Source: Ichthyophonus hoferi
Taxonomy: Eukaryota > Opisthokonta > Ichthyosporea > Ichthyophonida > Ichthyophonidae
Assembly (NCBI GenBank): GCA_002751075.1
Contig: NAOQ01000092.1
Span: 128,249 to 157,835 of the forward strand
Direction: 5' to 3'
DNA: 29,587 nt
Both the position numbers and the translations under genes were made by a program. Below are positions 1 to 10,673 of this stretch, one piece after another; within the stretch, counting starts at the first letter, position 1, and each line of letters opens with the position of its first letter. Below the pieces are notes generated by a model. That model was not told the origin of the DNA. It saw only the letters and a program-made list of their open reading frames with translations, and ran no database searches.

Positions 1-1276
1 GGAGAGGAGGCTGTTTTGATTGGTTGATAGGGTGGCTCTTAGGCCTATGAGAGGGAAGGAAGGTAAAGTAAAATATAACGGATATGATTGGATAAAATAT
101 CAGTGGGATGAATAGGCCTCAATCAATGAATGGGCCAAGGAATGTATTAGCATATATGCCATTATATTCTTATTCTGATTGATTTATATGTTTTAAAATA
201 TACCGTTATATGATTTTATATTGATTGGTATATACGTTTTACAATATTCGATTATATAGTCTTTTATTGATTAGTTTGCTGTTATAATGCTATATGTAGC
301 CAATGTAAATTAACCTTGTCATTGTGTTTTTCTGATATTAGCTTTGCTAGCTCTTTCTAATTTGCCTATTAAAACGAATTATATTTATTTCTTAATTCAT
401 TAATCTTAAGTTTCTAATTAAACACTAATTAATCAATACCAAATTACTAATTGGACCTTTAAATCTCTTTAAAATTATTTAATTAAGCCTCAATTCAGCC
501 GTACAAAATGTACCATGGTTTGTTTTTCTTTTTTGCAATTTATTTTAGTTTTTAATGACTCAAGTTGGTTTATTATATAGATAGATATATATACATGGAG
601 TACAGTTGCATGTACATCTATTTACTATTATAATCCACTGAATCATGAAATAACAATAAAATAAAGAAATATCTCAGGTAATGGGCCTTATTATCACAGA
701 TGCAATTGGTCAAATTATTCAAATATAATTTCCCAATCCAATCATTTTCCTGGAGATACATGATATTTAATAAATTGCCATTACGTTCATTAATTGGTGC
801 ATACTAGTTATCATTAAGATTTAAAAATTTAACAGAGGCAGTTATAGGCTCATAACATAACCTTAAAAATACTGACTGATTCACACTCTTTCCTCCAATA
901 AAATTAGTGGGCTACATTTTTAAAACCTTTATGCGAATGTTAAAACTATTATATTATAAAGGATTAATTTCATTGGATAGCTAATACAATAGCTGACTTG
1001 CATTAGTTTACAATCTAATTACAGATTATTATTCTCCCTTGTTTGGCAAGGCACCATACGATTGGGTTACGTAAGAGTATGATTGCATATAGGTTAAGAT
1101 AGTTATCATTGGCTCTCATAAATTAATGTAAACTAGACTATCAGTCCACATTTGATATAATTTATATTTTAACTATGCGTCATACAAAAAATGACATCGT
1201 AATCTGCTAGATTGTAAAGTGATAACCAATAGGATGGTTGGAATAGCTAGGTAGGCTAAATTAATTAAAAATAAAT
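1..1276. other. Gene-free AT-rich 3' flank of SSU72
   Basis: No exon, RNA gene or element could be supported on either strand. The stretch is very AT-rich, and ATTGG or its complement CCAAT recurs roughly every 100 bases (for example near 18, 88, 222, 448, 704, 733 and 792). It lies downstream of the SSU72 stop codon, which is on the minus strand at 2283-2285. Confidence 0.6.
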
Positions 1277-1590
1277 ATAACTCTTGATTCTTACTGGGTT
1301 GATAAAAAGACTATTACATTGGCACTGTATAGTTATATTATATTATCATAATTGTAACTCTTGATTCTTATTGGGTTGATAAGAAAAACTTCAATGGGCA
1401 CTCTACAGCTGTATTATGTTACTTTAATTATAACGCTTGATTCTTACTGATTTGATAAAAAAATACTATTAGATTGGTGTTGTATGGCTATATTAATATT
1501 AATAAAATCATAACCCTTGATTCTTACTGAATTGATAAAAAGACTTAAAATGGCCTTACACAGTCGTAACATATTATATCTTATAGCTAT
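1277..1590. repeat. Four-copy tandem repeat, unit about 77 bp
   Basis: Four diverged head-to-tail units begin at about 1278, 1355, 1431 and 1511. Each opens with a version of taactcttgattcttactg, followed by a gttgataaaa-type segment, an ATTGG or ATGGG word and a TA-rich tail. Spacing is 76-80 bases. The units differ at many positions, so the array is old. A related single unit may lie near 7827 (ctcttgattct followed by ctgaataaagg). Confidence 0.85.
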
Positions 1591-2282
1591 GACAGGCCTG
1601 ACATTATAGATTGTACATTTCGTTAATACTATACCACATTATAAACCAGTCTGTATGCACCACGTCATAAGTTGACAGTTGAGTTAGGGTCTAGGGCTAT
1701 ATGATATGATATAATATAGTGTATGACACATTTAGGTATTGATGACGTAATGAATAGAGCCCATTGAGTAGCTACGTTTAGTAATAATTAAGAAAACCAA
1801 AAAAAAAATGTTTTATTTACTGGACAGATAAAAATATGTTTAATATGATAGGCCAATAATAGGTTTGTGCTATTGTAACCAATAGCATATGCGTGTTTGC
1901 TCATTCTAAATTCAATACTCTGGTTTAAATTACCGATAGCATTGGCAGTTAAAAAGATATTTCAGGAAATTAATTGAATCGTTAAAATTAAGACTTTGAT
2001 CCAACCAATCATAACCTTGTTATTACTTTAAAGTATAAGTGAAAATATAATGCAATATTGACTAATACCTTACAAGAAATAATACTAACCTCGTGACTGT
2101 CACTGGCAGCCAATAATATAACGGTGGGTTAATTAGCCACAACTATAAAATTAGGATTTTAACTCTAACAGTCAATTGGGCAGGGCACGCGCTAATTAAT
2201 CGCAACTGAATAATTCAATTAGCAGTGACTATCAAATCTAAGTAGAACTGATTGGGCTATCCTGACCAATCAGACACGGTCA
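1591..2282. other. Gene-free AT-rich sequence just downstream of SSU72
   Basis: Nothing coding is visible. CCAAT/ATTGG words continue at about 1832, 1880, 1942, 2004, 2112, 2174, 2251 and 2266. The SSU72 polyadenylation site should lie here on the minus strand, but no strong AATAAA was identified close to the stop. Confidence 0.5.
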
Positions 2283-5200
2283 TTAGTAGAACACCATGGA
2301 GTGGAGAACACGCTGGTTGGTGGTTTCATGAAATCTGAGGGGATGAAGCAATGAAAACCAGAGACCTTTAGATTAATTATCTCTCTCTCTCTCTCTGCAT
2401 TTACATTCTCCCAGGTAATAACAAAAAATAAATAACCCAACTAAGTATATTCCTACTACACCCTAACTATATCTCCCACTTATACTTTATATATCTATCT
2501 ACCTATCTATCACTCAACCAGTACCTAGCCGTACTTATATTATACGTAGGTCATAGATGATTGGCAGAAACTCATGCGACTTATAATATATATACATATG
2601 CATATACACATGTATGAGAATCGGGCATTGGCCATAATTAATATGCTTAATAATCATTATAACAGCATGAAATAATTGGTACGCAGTGTATCCACTTAAT
2701 TACTATCATAGCTACAAATAGCTATAATAACACCTTAGTCAATCAAACTTATAATATTTTTAAATCAACTATACTATATATGGTATATATTTTATATCAA
2801 CAAATCACATAAAATATGTCAATAGCTAATCAGGAATGGGTATATATATAGTTACGCGTGATAATAAACCAATACAAACCTTTCTAGGATGCCTTCCATA
2901 TCCGCCTCCAAATCATCACTCTCTTCAATCTAGATAAGCAGAGCCAATATAATTAGCGATTGCCTCTACATGGTGGATCTAATCTATATGTTGTGAGTTA
3001 TATATATACCTATTATGTTACCATAGCAACCAGGCTCTTCTTCGTTACCTCTTGATCTACTACATGCATGCATACCATTGGTAGTCTATAAATAGAATTA
3101 TTTATTATTTATTCTTAATAAGGTTGTTAATGGTTTGTGAGCCCAATCGGTGATGATTTTTAAAACTAACCTTTTATAGCCTCCAATCCAATATGGAGAA
3201 TAAAACTATATTTAGCTATACTACAGTATAATAACTACTATTAGATAATATCTGTGTTGAATACAATCTAAGTCTAAACCAATCAGATGGCCATATATAA
3301 TTAGCAATCACCTTTATACGCTGAGTTATATACAAAGTCTGTCTAAGGAAATATTTTTAAAGTACCATTATAGGTTAATATTAAATACAATATAGTTATA
3401 ATTATAAATCATTATATAATTTTAATATAAATTTTAAAACGGTTGGACACGGTTTTAAAGAAATTAATACGGAATTAAACCAATGAATATTAGACTTTAA
3501 ATGCAAATTTTGGCTTATTATAGGCAATTTATAATTATAATAATTAAGAATCTTATTCATATTAAAATTAAAATTTTAAATATAGTTTAGCTCATATATA
3601 CATGCAGTGATTGGTGTATAGGTATTAGTGCCTTATATGTATTATCTATCTATTAATGTGTCTAATAACATATGGCATCCAATAATATTAACATGTGAAA
3701 GCAGCCCTAGCCAATCGCTATACCTCTCATTAGATTATGTTATATATTATTATACTATATGATTCCATACTATCTTATCTATCATACTATACTATACTAC
3801 ATCATAGCAACCGTAGCTACGGGAGAGCTACAAACCAATTGTAATAGCTTATGAATCAGGAAGGATCCCAAGGTAGCGTCCTCATGATTATCTCTTATGT
3901 CAAGGTTTAAAATATGTACCGGGACCATAGCATTCTCTTCTCTATCCGCAAAGGCTATATGTAGGTAGGTGGATAGTGAGGGAAGGAGGAAGAGAGGGAG
4001 GAAGAGAGGGAGGGAACGAGGGAGGGAGAGAGGGAGGCAGGTATGTATGTATATATTATAGAATGATAGGATCATATTATGGGAATAGAATGTTACTACA
4101 GTAATATAATCGTAGGATAGTAATCGTAATAGCGACATATACGTATATACATATATAGATAGATAGATATACTATATAGGATCTCGCATACGTCACTACG
4201 TTATTATTATCCGTGTGTAATGTGCATGTATGTGAGAGCAATTATTACCATATTAGGTATCATGGCCATATAGATTATTATTACCATATTAAGTAAACTG
4301 TGGCCCATACACTACCTTCCAATATTTGGTCAAAGACTCTCTCTTCACACGATACAATGACGTCAAAGGTTAGGGAGGTGTCTTGGTAACGCTCTAGGGA
4401 GAAAAAACGGGGGGTTGGGGGGGGGTGGTTAGGTAAATTGGGGCCCAATTTCAAAATGTAATTTACAAATATATATGTCAACTTTCTACCTATATATACA
4501 TCATATCGTGTGCTGTATACTTATACTGTATATACATACATATAGATATCTAAATCCTACCTGGAGCTAGTTTTATCTTGCGGTTCCTATCAAGCATGTT
4601 CAATACACCATTTTGTGTATACCTGTAAGGTAAGTATGTTATAGTGTATGTTATGTATGGCATATATAATGTAGTGTAGGTACAAAAGAGAAAATTGGTT
4701 GATGAGCATTAGACTACCTAGTATGGAAATAGCCACCATATATAGATCTATGATCGAACAATTTCATTCGCTCTTAAGATTAAGATCTATGCATAATATC
4801 ACAATAGTATAATAGGATAATAGAATAATAGTGCGTATAATAGTATAATAATATAAAAATATAATAGTATAATAGTGCAATAGTATAATAGTATAATAGT
4901 ATAATAATACAATAGTGTAATAGTATAATAATATCATAGTAAAATAGTAAAATACTATAATAGCCCAATAACACCACACTATATATAGCCATATTTAGAT
5001 TATAACCTACAATTGGTGATTCTTATTGGCTAGATCCCTATACATGTGGTCATAGGGTGTCCCAAATTCGTAGACATTTGGTTGGTCGGCACTATTCCCG
5101 GGTAATTTCACATGGGTACCTGTACCATAGCTTTGAATCTTGTATTCTCGTTTTCTACACGTGGAGACGAGAGGGAGAGGGAGAGAAAATAATTGCGTGC

Positions 5201-6471
5201 AAAAGCAACAGAGTAGTTGATGAGTATATAATCGGTTGATAATTGGTAAGTTATTTAATGGAGGTGGAAAGGACCAATGCAGAGGAAGAGTAAAGGAGAG
5301 GGGTAAAAAAATAAATAATAATATGCTTAATGTACTTTCACTTTGTCGTATTATTGGTAGTTTATATTTAAAATGCATATTTATGGGCTCGATATCCACT
5401 CCTGACAGGCATTCACACAATACTAATACATATTATTATTAATATACATACTGTCATACATACATTTAATCATAGGTACACTACAATATATATATATATA
5501 TATAATGAAATATAATATAATATAATACAATACAACATATTATAATATAATAAACTATAATATAATACAATATAATATAAAACAATACAATAAACTATAA
5601 TATAATATAATATAATATAATATAGTATAGTATAATATAAGATAATACAATACAATCCTTCTCCCACCACTTTTCTAATTGCATAGTGTAACCAAGGTAA
5701 CCATTCGGAGGAAATCACCAAGGAGATAAAGGTTTTTTAAAATGTATAACATGCGGTAGTATAAAAAAGAATGAAGTGTGCTATAGATAGTAAATATATA
5801 TGTATGTATGAGTAAAGGTAGGTAGGCAGGTAGTTAGGATAGTATGAGGGTATGATAATATGCATGTATGTAGGATAGTATATAAAATAGTATGTATTAT
5901 TATGTATGATAGCATTTATAATAGTATGTATGAAGGTATTTGCTCTAGTATGTATGATAGTATGTATGATAGTATGTATGATAGTATGTATGATAGTATA
6001 TATGATAGTATGTATGATAGTAGGTAGGAAAGTATGTATTATAGTATGTAATAGTATGTATGGTAGTATGCATTAGTATGTATGATAGCATATATGATAG
6101 TATGTAATATATTATGTATGATAGTAGTAGGATAGTATATAGTATACAAGATTGTGTGAAGACAAGATAGCATGTATGTAGCATAGTAGGATAGTATGTA
6201 TGTAGGATCGTAGGATAGTATGTATGAGAGTTATATGATAGCGTTAATGTATAAGAGCATGTAAGATATATATGTATGTATGTATATATGTATGTATATG
6301 TATACATCCTTTCCTGTTTGGAGTCACACGAATGTCAGGTTATTCCCTGTTAAGTGAACACAACATGAAACATTAGAATAATAATAATACTTACAGTAAG
6401 AAGCAGTGTGCTTCCATACTTCTATTCTGATTACTCGAACACACCACTGCATATTTATATTTGGAAGTCAT
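2283..6471 (-). CDS. SSU72: SSU72, RNA polymerase II CTD phosphatase (7 exons)
   Basis: Seven minus-strand exons encode a 193-residue Ssu72 protein: 6471-6395, 5154-5011, 4622-4561, 4393-4316, 3954-3836, 2929-2880 and 2334-2283 (TAA stop). All introns are GT-AG, and exon lengths and phases (2, 2, 1, 1, 0, 2) keep one frame. Visible landmarks are the catalytic Cys-X5-Arg loop CSSNQNR at residues 11-17, GTGTHVKLPG (36-45), NVYEFGTPYDHMY (52-64), YTQNGVLNMLDRN (75-87), CEERVFDQI (110-118), DIRDNHEDATLG (139-150; Asp142 matches the family's general acid) and the C-terminus HSMVFY. Length equals that of animal Ssu72 (about 194). The family removes phosphate from Ser5/Ser7 of the RNA polymerase II CTD together with symplekin in the cleavage/polyadenylation machinery, in the nucleus. 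The start is the only ATG a few codons before the Cys loop. The gene looks intact. Confidence 0.97.
2381..2396. repeat. (CT)8 microsatellite in SSU72 intron 6
   Basis: A perfect CT dinucleotide run lies about 45 bases inside the last intron, on the acceptor side of exon 7. On the minus (sense) strand it reads as a GA run, so it is not a polypyrimidine tract. Confidence 0.9.
3973..4042 (-). promoter_or_regulatory. Long polypyrimidine tract of SSU72 intron 4
   Basis: On the plus strand this is a nearly pure purine run built from gggagg and agag blocks. On the sense strand of SSU72 it is an uninterrupted CT tract ending about 20 bases before the ATAG acceptor of exon 5. It is much longer than a typical polypyrimidine tract. 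Confidence 0.75.
4395..4443 (+). promoter_or_regulatory. G-run cluster, C-rich acceptor tract of intron 3
   Basis: The plus strand carries six Gs, TT, nine Gs, then T-GG-TT-AGG and a further GGGG. On the SSU72 sense strand this is the C-rich polypyrimidine tract directly before the CTAG acceptor of exon 4. The G-runs have the spacing of a possible G-quadruplex on the non-transcribed-product strand. Its structure is inference. Confidence 0.6.
4792..4968. repeat. AATAGTAT-type minisatellite in SSU72 intron 2
   Basis: Irregular repeats of ATAGTATAAT and shortened or single-base variants fill about 175 bases of the second intron. The YYTIILLYYYT-like open frames that cross it come from the repeat, not from a gene. 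Confidence 0.9.
5485..5655. repeat. TATAA pentanucleotide array in SSU72 intron 1
   Basis: A short TA run is followed by about 30 copies of TATAA with TACAA and TATAG variants. It lies within the 1240-bp first intron. Confidence 0.92.
5800..6300. repeat. TATGTATGATAG array in SSU72 intron 1
   Basis: Repeats of a 12-base unit TATGTATGATAG (best preserved at 5948-6030) grade at both ends into TATG and TAGG tetranucleotide runs. The 120-residue minus-strand open frame across it is low-complexity translation of the repeat. Confidence 0.92.
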
Positions 6472-6730
6472 TGTATATTAATATATATCGACTATTTAGG
6501 CGCTCTATAATAACTATTTGTTAGTTCTCTTTCCTCTCTCTCTCCGAATGTGTTGGGATGTGATTAATTTCATGGGATCTAATCTATTTCCCTTCCAATC
6601 AAGGACACCAGATCAATTTTTAGCTTCTTATAGTTAATGATTAAAATATTTACACCAATCACTACTCAGTACTATTTATTAATACTAGGACTAGGCAATA
6701 ATAGTTATTTTTCAAGTTTTAGCCAATCAT
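6472..6730 (-). promoter_or_regulatory. Probable SSU72 promoter region with three CCAATC boxes
   Basis: Upstream of the SSU72 ATG lie three CCAATC words on the plus strand at 6595, 6655 and 6723, spaced 60 and 68 bases, 124-258 bases from the start codon. A pyrimidine-rich block (ttctctttcctctctctc, about 6525-6543) sits between them and the gene. NF-Y binds CCAAT in either orientation; its use here is inference. Confidence 0.4.
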
Positions 6731-6871
6731 ATTATTAGAATTAATATTGTTCCATCTTAGATATTTTAACTTACTATACAGTACTGCAATGTACTGTATT
6801 ATATTATATAATGTAAACCCTAACTGCTTTTCCTTCACAGATCATTCCTTTATATATATGTATATATTTAT

Positions 6872-7178
6872 ATTGAAAATACAACCAGCATCTGTCGTAC
6901 TAAGTTCTATCTGGTTATTGTCGTTAGGTAAACGCCAGGCTAAAACTCTAGCCAGTTGCTCCTGAATCTCCCTCTGTTGATTGAGGGATATAGATGCTTG
7001 TAGCTTCTTGCCTGGTTATGTGTTGTATATATAGTAATTATAATCAAATTGTGGTCTTATCTATGGCTAAGGTATTGCTACTATCAGAAGAAGCAACTCC
7101 AGACTCGACTAGTTGGCCTTTTAATAAAGTATCAGGATTATCTACTTCAACTTCTTTAACAACTACAGACATAATATG
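6872..7178 (-). repeat. Decayed coding-like repeat, family A (copy 1)
   Basis: The minus strand holds two coding-like stretches. One begins at an ATG at 7172 and runs for about 30 codons. The second, around 7010-6880, includes the words QQREIQEQLARVLAWRLP and IELSTTD. Copies of the same sequence lie at 13128-13312, 20865-20965 (both minus) and 27850-27938 (plus). I do not recognise the protein: no reverse transcriptase, integrase or transposase signature is visible. It is not intact. It follows family P on the same strand. Confidence 0.6.
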
Positions 7179-7344
7179 AAAGGCGTGAACAACATAAATT
7201 GCATTCCAGAATATGACTTTTTATAACTAGTATAATATATATGATTAAATATTAAATATTGTCCACTGAGAACAGTGTCTTTATTATTGTATGAAGTCTT
7301 CAATTTGTGCTTCTTTCACTCAAAATCTATTTTAGAATAAATTT

Positions 7345-7745
7345 AGTCATGTGAATATAAAACGAACCAATGGGCTTATATTTAAAGACCTAATTGGAAA
7401 CACATCTGTTCTATTGAATCCAAACAAGTTAACTACTAAATGGACAATACCTATATAGTATGTGATGGGTTGTATGCGATCAGCATAAGTTATTCTGAAT
7501 TGATTGAATTGTCGACGTTGTAGCACCAAGTTTTGAACTAATAGGAAACATTGAGCATTCAAGAAGAATTCTTATCAAATTTAGCAAGGAAAGAACATTT
7601 TTTCTTTCTAGTAATAAAGGAATATAACAGCAATATATAAAACAATAACCTATACAAGTACCGTGAACGCTTTGATTCCAATCGTCAAATCTAGCTACAT
7701 ATCGAATATAGGCAAAGTAGTTCCAGTTATAGTTATGTAATTAAT
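7345..7745 (-). repeat. Decayed coding-like repeat, family P (copy 1)
   Basis: A 71-codon minus-strand open frame (7562-7347) and a coding-like stretch upstream of it (7745-7620, with aromatic-rich words such as WNYFAYIRYVARF) lie in one block. Part of the block, around ttgtagcaccaag at 7519-7531, recurs at 20995-21065, again just upstream of family A. A weaker resemblance exists near 13615-13700, upstream of another A copy. The constant order P then A suggests one larger element or gene. No known domain was recognised. Confidence 0.45.
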
Positions 7746-8224
7746 TAATGTTGGGTTGTGAATTAGTCAATATATAAAATGCTATAATTAGAAAGTATGC
7801 AAGGATTCTATCGGACAGAAATTAGGAACTCTTGATTCTATAGTGATACTGAATAAAGGCTATACAGTTTTCATTCTAAATTCTTTGCCTTTAATAGTTG
7901 GTTTCCACTCTGGAGAAACGTGAAATAATTACTACATAAGGTGAAATCAAAAATATTCTATTATTTTATAAAATAAATGGATTATACAGTTAATTTAACA
8001 CAAATTTACTGTTTAGCTACTGGCAGATAGGCTAAGTATAGATCTAAGATCACTTTAGATTGGTATTTAGAACCAATCTGAAATGCTCTCTGAGTGGCAG
8101 GTTTAAATTGCACCATCTATTTTGCTAGACTATATACGCAATAGTGATTGTTAATAAGATTTAATGATTATAGTTATATATCTAAATGCCTAAATTAATC
8201 AATTATCTATGTTTTAACAAACAT
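7746..8224. other. AT-rich spacer without recognised features
   Basis: No gene, exon or clear repeat copy was identified between family P and the LTR-like family D copy. It is probably the interior of the same ancient repeat. Confidence 0.4.
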
Positions 8225-8610
8225 GTAGGCCTGTCAAGATTAAACCAGTCAATGACAGAGCTCTTGCAACTATCTATATATGAAAGTAAATACTAGATAC
8301 ATATACATACAAGGTAGGACCTCAAATTTCACATAACTGCAATAACCCTTGATGAAACAGAGACCAGAATACTTTATTAAATAATCATCTACTCTATAAC
8401 TGCAGAATATAGCAGCCTAAAACTCATGTTACAGAACTTATCTGAGATTGTTTCTATTACTTGTAGTCAAAATAAGAGCAGATATAGAGTTACATCATGA
8501 ATATATGACAGTTATCACAAATCTTACCAACCAGAACAAACTCTGGGACACATAAATGGCCCACTAACCTGACCCCACTACGAAGGAATTTTTACTTGTG
8601 ACACTTTCTC
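8225..8610 (-). mobile_element. LTR-like repeat, family D (copy 1)
   Basis: Read on the minus strand, this block aligns with 17110-17480 (plus) and 27410-27725 (minus). Shared landmarks, in order, are tcatgatgtaactctatat, a segment ending agttctg, a polyadenylation-like ttaataaag, then ctctgtttcat and a tacctt-tatgtatat tail. The minus-strand ends read TGTCAC and TTGACA, resembling LTR termini. No convincing target duplication was found. Families P and A follow on the same strand. Treated as a fossil retroelement terminus; family unknown. Confidence 0.5.
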
Positions 8611-9025
8611 TAAGCCTGGCTTTATTCTAAGATCTTGGTTTATTAACATGCACGTGTAATAAGAACTGGCTTCGTTGGAACAGCTTACTGTTCTGAACAC
8701 CACTCTTACTTATGCAACATGATTCTACACCTACTGCTTAACATCTTCCCTAAACAAGATTTTTATCACATAAAAGTAAGAAATGCCACTATCTTCCCTG
8801 AAATAGCTAACAGCTTTCTCTTCAACCTGTTACTCACTTAGGATTACAAAATTACTAGTTACTAGTGCCTTTCTCAAATTTTAAATTTATTCTAAAACTG
8901 ATGTTTCACCACACATATCTTCCAATTAGTTATACATATCTTATCTTATTAGAACATATTGTAAGACTATTAACTCTGAATGAACACATAGTTCAGCTAG
9001 AGTTTTTATAACAGGCAGATTATAA
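8611..9025. other. AT-rich interval, nothing recognised
   Basis: Base composition is slightly less AT-biased than its surroundings and it lacks long AT tracts, which fits old element interior. No open frame or repeat partner was found. Confidence 0.35.
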
Positions 9026-9240
9026 AATAATTAGCCTGATACTAGTTCATTAAATAACCTTCTCAGCCAGGTGAATTGATTTGCCAATATATAGAATATG
9101 AGCACTTACATTAATGTGGAAATTAATCTACAGACCATCAAAATGAGGCCACAATAGTATTAAATTACGGAGATAAGATCAGAAAATTCTAGTGGACTTC
9201 AGTGGTCTTCTGTGAATTACACTAATCAATATGGATTTTT
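9026..9240 (+). repeat. Repeat family C (copy 1)
   Basis: The segment contains aagatcagaaaattctagtgg followed by cttctgtgaatt. The same order is seen at 10225-10425 (plus), 22925-23090 (minus) and 29430-29490 (minus). In this copy and in the minus copy at 29430, family B follows a few hundred bases later on the same strand. That suggests C and B are parts of one ancient element. Not intact; function unknown. Confidence 0.6.
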
Positions 9241-9409
9241 ACAATCAGTCCCATTTACATTAATGAGCACAGTCATAATTAACACACATGACAAACAAAG
9301 CTTGGAAAAAGACAAGAGGAAGTAGAAACAGCCAATAAAGGGTCCAAGCCGTCCCACATACACATATAACACTGATATGGGCAAAATTTAAATCTGTTCA
9401 TAACACAAA

Positions 9410-9957
9410 CAAAGCTTTGTACTTATAATTTGTTAACAATACCATAATGTATATAATCAATTAGATTATTGGAAGGTACTTAATCAGTATATTATAATTA
9501 TTGTGTTTTATTGTAATTGTCATTTCGTGTTATAGTGTCTAGTTTTCTATTGGCATTTGAATATGATAATCAGTGCCCAGATTTATCACCCTTCAAGAAG
9601 GCAGAGATCTGTTAACTGACGTTAGCTAGTAAAAATGTTTTGTTTACATTATAATATAATACCTCTTACTGATTCATCTCATTACAGAATAACTACCTCA
9701 GCACCTAAGTACATCAAAGCATTGATTCCCCCTGAATTGGAACAGAGATATTCTTACTACAGCCAGTTGTCCAAAGAGTCTGTGTATATGCCTTTGATAT
9801 GACCTCCTTCACCTCAGCTGAGTCTCGAGGATGGAGTATATTATCTAGTTATTACTACTACTAGTCCAGCAAGATAAAGTTTTGTAAAACACTCAGTTGA
9901 TGCTCCTGAAGCCTGTGGACAAGTCACTAGAACGCATCACAAATTGTTATATTATTT
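9410..9957 (+). repeat. Decayed coding-like repeat, family B (copy 1)
   Basis: An AT-rich leader ending tgtttattgtaattgtcattt precedes coding-like sequence from about 9540. Recognisable words shared with other copies are FEYDNQCP (near 9560), PPELEQR (near 9733) and EACGQVT (near 9908). The leader is repeated before copies 2 and 3. No domain is recognised and the copy is broken. It is the first of four B copies arranged head to tail up to 11440. Confidence 0.65.
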
Positions 9958-10150
9958 GTTAACGGTGTTAATTTATACATGTATTCTATTCGATGATTAG
10001 AATGTACTTGACCATTATACTATAAGCATTGCATTTTATTGTAATAATCATTTCTTATTGTAATGCCTAGTTTTCCACTGGAATGTGAATATGATAATCA
10101 GTACTCAGATCTTTTATCTTTCCAGGAGTCAGAAAACTGTTTACTAACAT
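9940..10150 (+). repeat. Family B, N-terminal part (copy 2)
   Basis: The leader is repeated and is followed by an ATG at about 10062 and the words MPSFPLECEYDNQY. These align with the beginning of copies 1, 3 and 6. The copy stops matching near 10150, where family C sequence takes over. Confidence 0.6.
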
Positions 10151-10224
10151 TAGAAAATGTTGCAAGATCATTTAACTCTGGATGATCATGTAGATTGGCT
10201 GAAGTTCTGGTAACAAGCAGATCA

Positions 10225-10425
10225 TCAAATGGTTGATCCATTATATTAGTTAATAGCATAACTTTTTTAGTTAAGTAAATTTATTGGTCAACATACATAA
10301 TGCGAACACTAACATTAAATGAGATAATTAGCTATAGAGCCAATCAGATTAGAACACAATAGCATTAGATCATTTAGACAAGATCAGATAATTCTGGTGC
10401 CCATCGGCGGTCTTCTGTGAGTTGC
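10225..10425 (+). repeat. Repeat family C (copy 2)
   Basis: The landmarks agatcagataattctgg and gtcttctgtga are shared with the C copy at 9026-9240. The surrounding bases align loosely, including a preceding ATTGGTCA and gagccaatcagatt. As at 9026, a B copy follows downstream on the same strand. Confidence 0.6.
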
Positions 10426-10577
10426 CTTTTTCCAATTGGTCCATTGATTGATAAACCAAACTATGATTGCCACCCACAATAAACACATTTTGCAGAAAAA
10501 ATTTAAGAAATGAAAATAATTAATAATAAACACGTGTAATGTCGTTTTCAATTATTAAAAAGCAAAGCTTTGCATTT

Positions 10578-10578
<1 letters not shown>

Positions 10579-10611
<33 letters not shown>
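10579..10611. repeat. (AT)n microsatellite
   Basis: A perfect run of about 16 AT dinucleotides lies inside the leader of B copy 3. It is absent from the same place in copies 1 and 2, so it arose after duplication. Confidence 0.95.
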
Positions 10612-10617
<6 letters not shown>

Positions 10618-10673
10618 CTCAATGATTAAAATATACTGGTTCTGTATTATATAATAAACATTTTTTTATTGTA

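Noticed and set aside
1277-1590. CRISPR-like array
   Set aside because: The units are imperfect along their whole length without a repeat/spacer alternation, and the host is eukaryotic.
3797-3836. Downstream extension of SSU72 exon 5 to the in-frame stop
   Set aside because: The GTTTGT donor after CAATTG gives the spacing of the Ssu72 family when joined to the exon at 2929; the extension has no family counterpart.
5155-5420. N-terminal two thirds of the 137-codon minus-strand open frame at 5420-5007
   Set aside because: Only 5154-5011 is coding (SSU72 exon 2). The upstream part is intron with a CT tract read through by chance.
4764-6307. Several Tyr/Ile/Leu-rich minus-strand open frames
   Set aside because: They are translations of AATAGTAT, TATAA and TATGTATGATAG repeats inside SSU72 introns.
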